Of a DNA stretch of 32,203 bases, positions 24,867-32,203 are shown one piece after another. Source of the DNA: an uncultured Clostridia bacterium. Its GTDB lineage: Bacteria; Bacillota; Clostridia; TANB77; CAG-508. The stretch covers positions 1-32,203 of the forward strand of contig CALXUC010000019.1 of NCBI GenBank assembly GCA_944391575.1, given 5' to 3'. Position 1 is the first letter of the stretch. Every line of letters starts with the position of its first letter. The position numbers and the translations under genes are program-made. A model generated the notes under the pieces. The model was not told where the DNA came from. It was given only the letters and a program-made list of their open reading frames with translations, and ran no database searches.

Positions 24867-25307
24867 ATGGAATTTTTAATAGAAATTATTAATAATAAAT
24901 ATATCTATGTACCATTTTCATTATGGTTTTTCATACAATGTTTTAAAGTTGTATGGGATTTAGTAAAAACAAAAAGATTTAATTTTAAAAGAGTTCTAGG
25001 AGCAGGAGGAATGCCAAGTTCACATTCAGCCGTTGTATGTTCTTTAGCAACATTAGTAGGTAAAGATATGGGATTTTCATCGGCAGAATTTGGTATAGCA
25101 TTTATACTTGCGATTATAGTTATGTATGATGCCGCAGGAGTAAGAAGGGCAGCAGGAAAACAAGCTAAACTTTTAAATAAAATAGTAGCAACACCTGGGT
25201 TAAGCGCTTTACAAGTACAAGAAAAGTTAGTAGAAGTGTTAGGTCATACTCCATTAGAAGTTATAGTAGGAGCAGTTATAGGAGTTGCTGTGGGAATAAT
25301 AATATAA
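24867..25307 (+). CDS. DUF212 / divergent PAP2-family membrane protein
   Basis: The protein has 146 residues and about four hydrophobic segments. The signature is GGMPSSHSAVVCSLATLVG (about 50-68) and MYDAAGVRRAAGKQAKLLN (about 88-106), ending with HTPLEVIVGAVIGVAVG. The family is distantly related to PAP2 acid phosphatases; a lipid phosphatase role is possible but unproven. It precedes the SleB-like gene, separated by a strong hairpin. Confidence 0.88.
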   Translation: MEFLIEIINNKYIYVPFSLWFFIQCFKVVWDLVKTKRFNFKRVLGAGGMPSSHSAVVCSLATLVGKDMGFSSAEFGIAFILAIIVMYDAAGVRRAAGKQAKLLNKIVATPGLSALQVQEKLVEVLGHTPLEVIVGAVIGVAVGIII

Positions 25308-25341
25308 TATATAGGAAACAAAAAAATAAAATTTAGTATAA

Positions 25342-25382
25342 AAAAACCATTTTTGGAAAAAATATTTCTAAAGGTGGTTTTT
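25342..25382 (+). terminator. Strong hairpin with T tail overlapping the next gene's RBS and start
   Basis: A 5' arm of A6, CCA, T5, GGAAA pairs with TTTCTAAAGGTGG and T6, with three G-T wobbles, around an AATA-like loop. The T tail runs to the ATG at 25384. The arm contains AAAGGTGG, the only ribosome site of the next gene. It may be a terminator for the DUF212 gene, an RBS-hiding structure, or both. Confidence 0.7.
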
Positions 25383-25383
25383 T

Positions 25384-26079
25384 ATGGTTAAGAAAATTAT
25401 AAATAAAAGATTAATTTCTATTATGGTGCTTATTATAACAATAAGTAGTTACGTAGGAGTCACAGTATTTTTAAATAAGAATAACACCGTAGAAGTTTTA
25501 TCTAAGTACGGTTCAAGAGGAGAAGAAGTACGACAAATACAAACAAAATTGAAAAGATGGGGCTATTATAGTGGCAATGTAGATGGAATTTATGGTACAC
25601 AGACATTAAATGCAGTAAAATATTTTCAAAGAAAGAATGGCTTAGCTGTAGATGGGATTGCAGGTCCTAAAACATTGGCTGCTATGGGAATTATGAATAG
25701 CTCTAATAGCAGTAGCTCTTCTACAAGTAGTAGTGATTTAAATTTACTTGCAAGGATAATATATGGAGAGGCTAGAGGAGAGCCATATACTGGTCAAGTG
25801 GCAGTAGGAGCAGTAGTTTTAAATAGGGTAAGACATAGCTCATTTCCAAACACAATAGCTGGAGTAATTTATCAAAAAGGTGCCTTTGATGCTGTAGCCG
25901 ATGGACAAATAAATTATACTCCAAATTCAACAGCTATAAAAGCCGCACAAGATGCGTTAAACGGGTGGGATCCTTCTTATGGTGCAATATATTATTTTAA
26001 TCCTGCAACAGCTACAAATAAATGGATTTGGTCAAGACCAGAAACAGTAACAATAGGAAATCATAGGTTTTGTAAGTAA
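25384..26079 (+). CDS. Cell wall hydrolase: peptidoglycan-binding plus SleB domain
   Basis: The protein has 231 residues. A signal or membrane-anchor segment (about 8-31) is followed by a peptidoglycan-binding domain (SRGEEVRQIQTKLKRWGYYSG ... YFQRKNGLAVDGIAGPKTL, about 42-105), a Ser-rich linker (about 110-121) and a SleB/hydrolase_2 catalytic domain (LLARIIYGEARGEPYTGQVAVGAVVLNRV; catalytic Glu near 130). SleB is a spore-cortex lytic enzyme, so this suggests an endospore-forming ancestry, although related proteins also act in vegetative wall turnover. The RBS lies in a hairpin. Confidence 0.9.
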   Translation: MVKKIINKRLISIMVLIITISSYVGVTVFLNKNNTVEVLSKYGSRGEEVRQIQTKLKRWGYYSGNVDGIYGTQTLNAVKYFQRKNGLAVDGIAGPKTLAAMGIMNSSNSSSSSTSSSDLNLLARIIYGEARGEPYTGQVAVGAVVLNRVRHSSFPNTIAGVIYQKGAFDAVADGQINYTPNSTAIKAAQDALNGWDPSYGAIYYFNPATATNKWIWSRPETVTIGNHRFCK

Positions 26080-26103
26080 CGGTTATAATAAAGTAGAATG
26101 AAT

Positions 26104-26172
26104 ATATTATATTATTTCTATTCCGAAAAAATGAAAAAAACTTGACTTTTCGGAATAGAAATAATATAATAT
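26104..26172 (+). promoter_or_regulatory. Palindromic promoter/operator of the DUF4143 ATPase gene
   Basis: Arms at 26104-26129 and 26147-26172 are perfect 26-bp complements around a 17-nt loop. A promoter lies over the right arm: TTGACT at 26142-26147, 17 bp, TATAAT at 26165-26170. The palindrome core is TCTATTCCGAAAA. A near copy stands at 31185-31247 without a gene. Confidence 0.8.
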
Positions 26173-26188
26173 TTTTGAGGTGTTTAGT

Positions 26189-27382
26189 ATGAAACTTATA
26201 AAAAGAGAAAAGTATTTAAATAAATTAGTAAACGTAATAGGGACTCCTGATATTAAAGTTATTACAGGAATAAGACGTAGTGGAAAATCAAAATTATTAG
26301 AAGAATTAAAAAAATATATAAACGAAAAAATAGAAAAAAGCAATATTATACATATAAATTATAATTTACCTAGATATGAATCCTTAAAATCATATGATGA
26401 ATTAGTAAAATATGTAGAAAACAATTATAAAAAAGGAATGAAAAATTTCATATTAATAGATGAAGTACAAATGTGCAAAGAATTTGAAAAAGCTATAAAC
26501 GGGTTTCATGCTGAAGAAAAGTATGATATATATATAATAGGTTCAAACGCTTTTTTAATGAGTAGTGATTTAGCAACATTATTTACAGGTCGAACTTTTA
26601 AAATTGAAGTATATCCTTTTTCTTTTAAAGAATATCAAGAATATTATAAATTTAAAGATATACAAGAAGCTTTTGATAAATACGTGTATGAAGGTGGAAT
26701 GTCTGGCTCTTATTTATATAAAACGCAAGAAGAAAAGTATCAGTATATTAAAGATATATTTAATACTTTAATAGTAAGAGATATAAAACAAAAATATAAA
26801 ATAAGAAATACAGATATTATTCAAAATTTAACAGATTATTTAATGGATAATATTTCAAACTTAACATCCGTCAACAATATTACAAATGTCTTAAATTCAA
26901 ATAAAGTAAGTATAACGGATAAAACTATAAATAATTATATAGAATATTTATGTAATGCATTTGCATTTTATAAAATAAAAAGATTTGATATAAAAGGTAA
27001 ACAATATTTAAGTACACAAAATAAATATTATTTAGCAGACCAGTCTTTTCGATATGCAATGCTTGGAACAAGTAATATAGATTACGGACGAACTTATGAA
27101 AATATTGTTGCCATAGAATTGTTAAGGAGAGGCTATGAAGTTTATGTGGGAACATTATATAAAAAAGAAATAGATTTTGTAGCCCAAAAACAAGGAAAAA
27201 AGATTTATATACAGGTTTCAGATGATATTAGCAATGAAAAAACTTTTAAAAGAGAAGTCGAAGCTTTACTTAAAATTCAAGACGCTTATCCTAAAATAGT
27301 GATAGCACGAACAAGACACGGTACATATCAATATGAAGGAATAGAGATCATAGATATTGTTAATTGGTTAATGGAGGATTAA
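26189..27382 (+). CDS. AAA-family ATPase with DUF4143 C-terminal domain
   Basis: The protein has 397 residues. Walker A is TGIRRSGKSKLLEEL (about 25-39), Walker B is NFILIDEVQ (about 88-96), followed by GSNAFLMSSDLATLFTGR. The C-terminal half has the DUF4143 pattern, FYKIKRFDIKGKQYL...KYYLADQSFRYAMLG and GRTYENIVAIELLRRGYEVYVGTLYKKEIDFVAQK, which contains PD-(D/E)XK-like residues (E...E-I-D-F...). I start at the ATG at 26189 after GAGGTG; an in-frame GTG at 26180 lies inside the RBS. The family occurs widely in variable genome regions; its biological role is uncertain. Confidence 0.85.
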   Translation: MKLIKREKYLNKLVNVIGTPDIKVITGIRRSGKSKLLEELKKYINEKIEKSNIIHINYNLPRYESLKSYDELVKYVENNYKKGMKNFILIDEVQMCKEFEKAINGFHAEEKYDIYIIGSNAFLMSSDLATLFTGRTFKIEVYPFSFKEYQEYYKFKDIQEAFDKYVYEGGMSGSYLYKTQEEKYQYIKDIFNTLIVRDIKQKYKIRNTDIIQNLTDYLMDNISNLTSVNNITNVLNSNKVSITDKTINNYIEYLCNAFAFYKIKRFDIKGKQYLSTQNKYYLADQSFRYAMLGTSNIDYGRTYENIVAIELLRRGYEVYVGTLYKKEIDFVAQKQGKKIYIQVSDDISNEKTFKREVEALLKIQDAYPKIVIARTRHGTYQYEGIEIIDIVNWLMED

Positions 27383-27447
27383 GTATTATTAAACAAGTAG
27401 CATTTAAAGTCCAGTAACAAGTTCAATAAAAAAATTTAAATATGTAC

Positions 27448-27477
27448 TTGCTCTATATGCAGTTAATGTAGTATAAT
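27448..27477 (+). promoter_or_regulatory. Putative sigma-A promoter
   Basis: TTGCTC at 27448-27453, 18-bp spacer, TATAAT at 27472-27477, 30 bp upstream of the next ATG. It matches the promoter at 1992-2021 in both hexamers, spacing and about 20 nt around the -10. Confidence 0.6.
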
Positions 27478-27507
27478 ATAGATAACGTTTGAAGGGAGTG
27501 AGCTCAA

Positions 27508-29187
27508 ATGAAAAAACTACCATATGGGATAAGTAATTATGAAGAATTAATAGAAGATGGATATTATTACGTAGATAAAACGAGATATATAGAGAAGTTA
27601 GAAAACTTGCCAGAAAAGAGAATAATATTTTTAAGACCAAGAAAGTTTGGAAAAACCTTATTTACAAGTATATTAGAGAATTATTATGATATTAATAAAA
27701 AAGAAAAGTTTGAAAAATTATTCGGGGAGATGTATATAGGAAAAAATCCAACAGGACTAAGAAATAAATATTATATATTAAGATTCAACTTTTCAGGAAT
27801 AGACACAAGAGATGGAGAAAATACTGTACAGGGATTTAAGGGTAAAACTATAGTTTCAATAAGAAGATTTATTGAAAGATATAATTTAGATTTTTTTATA
27901 AATGAAGAAAAAGAAGCTGAAAATATATTATATAATTTATTTCAAGCTTTTGAAACACAAAAAAAAGGCGAAAAAATATATGTAATAATAGATGAATATG
28001 ATCATTTCGCGAACGAATTATTAGGATTTAACACAGATCAATTTAAAAATTTAGTATCAGAAAATGGAAAAGTAAGAAAATGGTATGAGATATTAAAAGA
28101 AGGGGCAGAAAGTGTAGTTGATAGGATATTTATAACAGGAGTAGCACCAATTACACTAGATAGTTTAACATCAGGATTTAATATAGGTTCAGATAAAACA
28201 ATGGATGGAAATTTAAATGAAATGCTGGGATTTACAAGAGAAGAATTAATAGAAATGATAGATATTCAAGGAATAACAAAAGAAAATAAAGAAGAAATAT
28301 TACCAATAATGAAAGAATATTATGATGGGTATAAATTCTCGTTACATGGAAAGACAAAGATATATAATTCAAATATGTGCTTATATTTTTTAAAAGAATA
28401 TATCCAATACGAAAGAATACCAGAAAAATTAATAGATGTAAATATAGCGAGTGATTATAGTAAATTAGGGAAAATGCTAGATTTGTGTAAGGGAGAGGAA
28501 AGAGAAAAAGTAATAGAAAAGACAGTAATAGGTGAAGGAATAATAAGTGAAATAACAGAAAAATTTAATCCTGTAATGGAATTTACAGAAAAAGATTTAA
28601 TATCAATGTTATATTATTTAGGATATTTAACAATAGAAGATGAAGAATTTGGAAAACCTGAATTAAATATTCCAAATAAAGTTATGAAAGAATTATATTC
28701 AGATTACTTTTTAAATATATTAAGTAAAAAAACAGATTTAGTAATACAAGAAAGCGATTATAACGAGATGCTAAAAGAAATAGCATTAGAAGGTAAAATA
28801 GATAAAATAATAGATGTATTAAAAGAATATTTAAATAATTTATCAAATAGAGATTATATAAAATTTGATGAGAAATATGTAAAGCTAATATTTTATTGTA
28901 TCGCAATGAATTTAAAAATATTTAGATTAAAATCAGAAATGGAAGTAGAAAGAAAGTATCCAGATATATTGTTGATACCAAAAAATAAAGAAAAAGGATA
29001 TAAAGCAGTAATGATAGAATTTAAGTATTTAAAAAAGGAAGAAGCAAATAAATTAAAGGAAAAACAAGAAGAAGGAATGAAACAATTAAAAGAATATGCA
29101 GATTTAGAAGAAATAAAAGCTATAGAAGGTTTAAGAAAATATTGTGTAGTGGCAGTAGGTGCAGATGTGATAGTGAGTGAGTTTTAA
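27508..29187 (+). CDS. AAA-ATPase-like protein with C-terminal PD-(D/E)XK nuclease domain
   Basis: The protein has 559 residues. The N-terminal AAA-ATPase-like domain begins KLPYGISNYEELIEDGYYYVDKTRYIEKLE, with a P-loop variant RPRKFGKTLFTSILENYYD (about 48-66) and a Walker B-like KIYVIIDEYDHFANEL (about 157-172). The C-terminal domain (about 470-559) has YPDILLIPKN...KAVMIEFKYLKKEE, the PD-(D/E)XK-type core. This architecture is abundant and multi-copy in gut Bacillota and Bacteroidota, function unknown. The gene has its own promoter and a GGGAGTGAG RBS. Confidence 0.9.
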   Translation: MKKLPYGISNYEELIEDGYYYVDKTRYIEKLENLPEKRIIFLRPRKFGKTLFTSILENYYDINKKEKFEKLFGEMYIGKNPTGLRNKYYILRFNFSGIDTRDGENTVQGFKGKTIVSIRRFIERYNLDFFINEEKEAENILYNLFQAFETQKKGEKIYVIIDEYDHFANELLGFNTDQFKNLVSENGKVRKWYEILKEGAESVVDRIFITGVAPITLDSLTSGFNIGSDKTMDGNLNEMLGFTREELIEMIDIQGITKENKEEILPIMKEYYDGYKFSLHGKTKIYNSNMCLYFLKEYIQYERIPEKLIDVNIASDYSKLGKMLDLCKGEEREKVIEKTVIGEGIISEITEKFNPVMEFTEKDLISMLYYLGYLTIEDEEFGKPELNIPNKVMKELYSDYFLNILSKKTDLVIQESDYNEMLKEIALEGKIDKIIDVLKEYLNNLSNRDYIKFDEKYVKLIFYCIAMNLKIFRLKSEMEVERKYPDILLIPKNKEKGYKAVMIEFKYLKKEEANKLKEKQEEGMKQLKEYADLEEIKAIEGLRKYCVVAVGADVIVSEF

Positions 29188-29258
29188 GCACAATTAGTTT
29201 TGCATAAATTAAAAAAATATAGTACTATAAAGGAAATAGCGAAAGGAGAAAATAAAAA

Positions 29259-29387
<129 letters not shown>

Positions 29388-29433
29388 AAAAGCAATAGTA
29401 TGTAGTTTTATAAATTTTAACAAAAAAATTAAA

Positions 29434-29476
29434 GATAGGACTATACTAAAATTTATTAGTATAGGTCTATCTTTTT
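29434..29476 (+). terminator. Hairpin with T5 tail between the small ORF and the lectin-like gene
   Basis: GATAGGACTATACTAA (29434-29449) pairs with 29456-29471 (14 of 16 Watson-Crick, one wobble) and is followed by five T. It has the form of an intrinsic terminator, yet it also lies in the alternative open frame that is conserved with copy 1. Confidence 0.6.
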
Positions 29477-29581
29477 GTTGTTATTACAAAGAAAAACGAG
29501 CAGGACCTAAGTATTATAAAATTAAAGTGTGACGATAACAGCATATTTACTATTATAAAATAAATTATTTGGAGGAAAGAT

Positions 29582-31153
29582 ATGAGAAAAGGTTTTAATA
29601 AATTAATTTTTAAGAAAAATGCGCAAGGAATTACATTAATAGCACTTATAATAACAGTAATTATAATGCTTATATTAGCAAGTGTAGCAATTTCAGCTGT
29701 TGTAAGTGACGACGGTTTATTTGATAGAACAAGATATGCAAAAGAAATTTATGAGAATATAACGGAAAAAGAAAATCAGATATTACATGATTTAATGCAA
29801 GACATAAATACAACATTAAATGAATTAAATCCAATAGCAGATGTAAATGTAAAATTAACAGAAGGAATGGTGCCGGTAAAATATAATAAAGAAGATAGTA
29901 GTTGGTATGTAGCCACAGAAGAAGAACTTAAAAATAATTCGTGGTTTTCCTATATAGATGCGAATAAAGCTGGAATGAAAAACCAAAGTAAGTGGGCAAA
30001 TGTGATGTTAAGAGATGGCTTAATAGTTGAGGATATAACTGATGCTAAAATTGCCGATTTATCAGAAATGTATGGAAAAAAAGTAACAAGAGAAGGAAGT
30101 ATGTATGTATGGATACCAAGATATGCATATAAAATAGATACAGGATACCATACTAGTACAGTAGGAACTATATCAATAAAATTTTTAAATACAGATAATA
30201 CATTTAAAAGTGGAGGCAACGAAACGTTATATTTAGTTCCAGATGAAGAACATAACACAAGTAATTCATATATATTACATCCAGCCTTTAATTGGGAAAA
30301 AGAAGATGGAACGCCAGTTGCATTAGAAGGAATATGGATAGGGAAATTTGAAGCAAGTGTAAGTGATGCGAATTATACTCCAATAATAACAGATTCATCA
30401 AAAGTAGGAAATGTACTCACATCAGATAGTGTAATATTAAGGAGTATAGGAAATGTAAGTAGTTGGAGGTATATATCTGGCAATAATATATTTTTAAATT
30501 GCTATAATATGAATAGTGAAAATAACGCAAATATATACGGAATATCAACAAATAAAGATGTAATAGATCCACATATGATGAAAAATATTGAGTGGGGAGC
30601 CGTTGCATATCTTACGCATAGCGCTTATGGAAAAAATGGAAAAGAAATAGCCATGAACTCTACAGGATTTGATACAGGAAATGGTTCTTATAAAACAAAC
30701 GTATCTATGAGTACAACAGGAAATGTTTATGGAATATACGATATGTCAGGTGGAGCATGGGAACGTACATCGGCATATATAGATTGCATAACAGATGAAA
30801 ATACGTCAAATACTTATTTAACAAGTGAGGAATTTGCTAAATCAATATACGAGGCAGATGATAAATATAAAGATGTATATGAAATAGCTTTAGATCCTAC
30901 TAATAAAAAAGATAATTATAATGCTAATAGTAATAAATATGGAGATGCTATTTTTGAGACAAGTATTGACGAAATAAATTGTAGTTGGAATAAAGATTAT
31001 TCTGCATTTCCAGATACTACAGCTCCATTATTTAATCGTGGTGGTATTTATAATAGTGCAAGATTAGAATATTCAGGAATATTTGCGTTTGTAGAAAGTA
31101 GAGGTAATGTAAGTGCGCAGAATAGTTTCCGTAGTATATTAACCGTACTTTAA
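29582..31153 (+). CDS. Prepilin-like surface protein with FGE-sulfatase/C-type-lectin-like C-terminus, second copy
   Basis: The protein has 523 residues and is a paralogue of the protein at 282. Prepilin-like leader: G16 followed by ITLIALIITVIIMLILASV, again without Glu at mature position 5. The shared landmarks are VWIPRYAYKI, HPAFNWEKEDGTPVALEGIWIGKFEAS, MMKNIEWGAVAYL, YGIYDMSGGAWERT and a final block RGGIYNSARLEYSGIFAF...NSFRSILTVL. The middle regions have diverged widely while the fold landmarks stay. GGAGG at 29571-29575. As with the first copy, the terminal block resembles the variable region of DGR target proteins. It is probably displayed on the cell surface. Confidence 0.75.
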   Translation: MRKGFNKLIFKKNAQGITLIALIITVIIMLILASVAISAVVSDDGLFDRTRYAKEIYENITEKENQILHDLMQDINTTLNELNPIADVNVKLTEGMVPVKYNKEDSSWYVATEEELKNNSWFSYIDANKAGMKNQSKWANVMLRDGLIVEDITDAKIADLSEMYGKKVTREGSMYVWIPRYAYKIDTGYHTSTVGTISIKFLNTDNTFKSGGNETLYLVPDEEHNTSNSYILHPAFNWEKEDGTPVALEGIWIGKFEASVSDANYTPIITDSSKVGNVLTSDSVILRSIGNVSSWRYISGNNIFLNCYNMNSENNANIYGISTNKDVIDPHMMKNIEWGAVAYLTHSAYGKNGKEIAMNSTGFDTGNGSYKTNVSMSTTGNVYGIYDMSGGAWERTSAYIDCITDENTSNTYLTSEEFAKSIYEADDKYKDVYEIALDPTNKKDNYNANSNKYGDAIFETSIDEINCSWNKDYSAFPDTTAPLFNRGGIYNSARLEYSGIFAFVESRGNVSAQNSFRSILTVL

Positions 31154-31184
31154 GATTTTCAAAAATATAAGTATAAAAAATATC

Positions 31185-31247
31185 TTATATTATTTCTATT
31201 CCGAAAAAATGAAAAAAATTGAGTTTTCGGAATAAAAATAATATAAT
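31185..31247 (+). promoter_or_regulatory. Orphan copy of the palindromic promoter
   Basis: Arms at 31185-31207 and 31224-31246 are complementary with one mismatch and nearly identical to the palindrome at 26104-26172, including TTGAGT (31219-31224), 17 bp, TATAAT (31242-31247). Downstream, TTTTCGATGTGTTAATTC resembles the leader of the ATPase gene, but no start codon or ORF follows; element B3 begins at 31270. Confidence 0.7.
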
Positions 31248-31269
31248 TTTTTCGATGTGTTAATTCTTA

Positions 31270-31522
31270 GTTACTAAATAATGTTCTTTCTATTAAATCC
31301 CTAGAAAATACTAGGATAAAATATAAATCGAATGTGCAGGAAAAATATATTAGAAATTCTTAAGCTTAATTAGAGGGAATGTTCACGTCGAGCCTAAGCG
31401 AGGACCAAGTGAAAGGTTCCTGTAATTAGGCTTTAGAATTTCTATATATTTTTACAAGCCGAGATTTACATTTTATCCTAGTATTTTCTAAGGATTTATC
31501 CAATATACCATTATCCAGTAAC
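31270..31522 (+). mobile_element. Family B hairpin element, copy B3 (253 bp, 8-bp target duplication)
   Basis: The ends GTTACTAAATAATG (31270-31283) and CATTATCCAGTAAC (31509-31522) pair at 12 of 14 positions. The flanks are an exact 8-bp repeat AATTCTTA (31262-31269, 31523-31530). It has the same internal layout and orientation as B1: TCGAATG opposite AAGCCGAGA and the apical block GTTCACGTCGAGCCTAAGCG. It fills the gap between the second lectin-like gene and marR. Confidence 0.9.
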
Positions 31523-31540
31523 AATTCTTACTATTATTTT

Positions 31541-31598
31541 TAGTTAGGTACTTGACTATATAAAAATAATGTGATATAAATAGTTAGGTAACTTACTA
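31541..31598 (+). promoter_or_regulatory. marR promoter with two operator-like repeats
   Basis: TTGACT (31552-31557), 17 bp, TATAAA (31575-31580) preceded by TGTGA. Two near-identical 18-bp repeats start TAGTTAGGTA, at 31541-31558 (over the -35) and 31581-31598 (just after the -10), 40 bp apart. This arrangement fits repression by the MarR product encoded next. Confidence 0.7.
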
Positions 31599-31634
31599 AA
31601 TGTATAAAATATATAAAGATAGGGGGATAATAAA

Positions 31635-32072
31635 ATGGAGAAAAATATAGCAAATGAATTAAAAAAACTAGATATTGAAATAGGAAAAAAATTATTTTCC
31701 ATTTCTAAAAAAAATAAAATAGAAACCGTCCCCAGTCCATTGCAAGCAAGAATAATCGATTTTCTAATAATAAATCAAGAAAAAGAAGATATATGCCAAA
31801 AAGACTTAGAAGAACATTTTAATGTTAGTAAAGCAACAATATCAGGTGCTTTGCAGATAATGGAAAATAATGGAATTATAAAAAGGGTAATTGCAAAAGA
31901 AGATGCAAGAAGTAAAAAAATAATTTTAACAGAAAAAAGCAAAAAAGCGCATAAAGAAATGTATATTATTTTCAAAAATTTAGACGAAGAACTAAAAAAA
32001 GGAATATCAAAAGAAGAATTAGAAATATTTTATAACATAATAGAAAAATTAAAGAATAATTTAAGAAACTAA
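31635..32072 (+). CDS. MarR family transcriptional regulator
   Basis: The protein has 145 residues. Winged helix: SPLQARIIDFLIINQEKEDICQKDLEEHFNVSKATISGALQIMENNGIIKRVIAKEDARSKKIILTEK is the usual MarR core (about 33-100), followed by a dimerisation helix. RBS AGGGGG lies upstream. It is preceded by a promoter carrying paired operator-like repeats, which suggests autorepression. The gene that begins at 32189 is probably its main target, as MarR genes often precede transporters. Confidence 0.9.
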   Translation: MEKNIANELKKLDIEIGKKLFSISKKNKIETVPSPLQARIIDFLIINQEKEDICQKDLEEHFNVSKATISGALQIMENNGIIKRVIAKEDARSKKIILTEKSKKAHKEMYIIFKNLDEELKKGISKEELEIFYNIIEKLKNNLRN

Positions 32073-32120
32073 ATTAAAATTAATTAAAATTAATTAAAAT
32101 TAATTAAAATTAATTATAAT
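32071..32120 (+). repeat. 10-bp AT tandem repeat, about five units
   Basis: The unit TAATTAAAAT occurs three times exactly (32081-32110), flanked by AAATTAAAAT and TAATTATAAT as variant units. It starts at the marR stop codon and occupies part of the leader of the next gene. Confidence 0.9.
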
Positions 32121-32188
32121 ATATATTTTTAGTATTTTAAATAATTATTAATAAAAGTAAATAAATTATTAAATGAAAGGGGATTTTT

Positions 32189-32203
32189 ATGATAAAAAAA
32201 TTA
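32189..32203 (+). CDS. Start of the next gene (truncated by the window)
   Basis: ATG at 32189 follows GAAAGGGG (32175-32182). Only the residues MIKKL are visible, so no function can be given. It lies in the same direction as marR. Confidence 0.6.

Noticed and set aside
26504-29187. The two ATPases as a toxin-antitoxin or defence pair
   Set aside because: They belong to different families, have separate promoters and lie next to no recognised defence gene; adjacency alone does not support a system.

Overview
The window is very AT-rich and every credible gene reads on the + strand. Gene content (type II fatty acid synthesis with FabI, the Asp23/AmaP/DUF2273-nusB-xseA-xseB block, a SleB-type cell wall hydrolase, strong AGAAAGGA or GGAGG ribosome sites) points to an uncultured-type, low-GC Bacillota, most likely a Clostridia lineage. 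I see no tRNA, rRNA, CRISPR array or transposase gene.

Layout. 1-2583: end of a microsatellite-bearing small ORF, a large prepilin-like protein with a formylglycine-generating-enzyme/C-type-lectin-like C-terminus, and a small pilin-like protein. 2634-4786: TetR regulator and a Schlafen/AlbA-type ATPase, then an 11-bp GC-rich tandem repeat. 4977-16494: a lipid block: AMP-forming acyl-CoA synthetase, a short biotin-protein ligase, then fabD-fabG-fabF-accB-fabZ-accC-accD-accA-fabI-acpP and a second SDR. Together these make malonyl-CoA, load it on ACP and run elongation; fabH is not in the window. 17031-20866: TGS/uridine-kinase-like protein, a zinc-ribbon RNHCP protein, a 33-residue Cys-rich protein, and a GT-C membrane glycosyltransferase. 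21223-26079: asp23, amaP, DUF2273, nusB, xseA, xseB, a DUF212 membrane protein and a SleB-like hydrolase. 26189-29187: two AAA-type ATPases (DUF4143 type; AAA-ATPase-like plus PD-(D/E)XK type). 29259-31153: a second copy of the microsatellite ORF plus lectin-like prepilin module. 31635-end: an apparently self-regulated MarR gene and the start of the next gene.

Most striking result: two unrelated genes, fabD and the RNHCP gene, are each broken by one extra C at exactly the same heptamer, CCA CGG A, where the family sequence needs CCA GGA (Pro-Gly). Skipping the C restores full-length, family-like proteins (310 and 101 residues). By eye, these two are the only in-frame CGG codons in any gene of the window. 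This looks like programmed +1 frameshifting at an undecoded or starved CGG codon rather than random damage.

Two families of non-autonomous hairpin elements (about 140-155 bp and about 253 bp) fill the intergenic gaps. Both have GTTAC-type ends, and several copies have visible 8-9 bp target duplications. Their arms differ between copies yet still pair, while internal and apical loops are conserved, so they are mobile and may also be structured RNAs. Further points of interest: possible slippage control of a small ORF in front of each lectin-like protein, C-termini resembling diversity-generating-retroelement targets, and a palindromic promoter in front of the DUF4143 ATPase with an orphan copy elsewhere.
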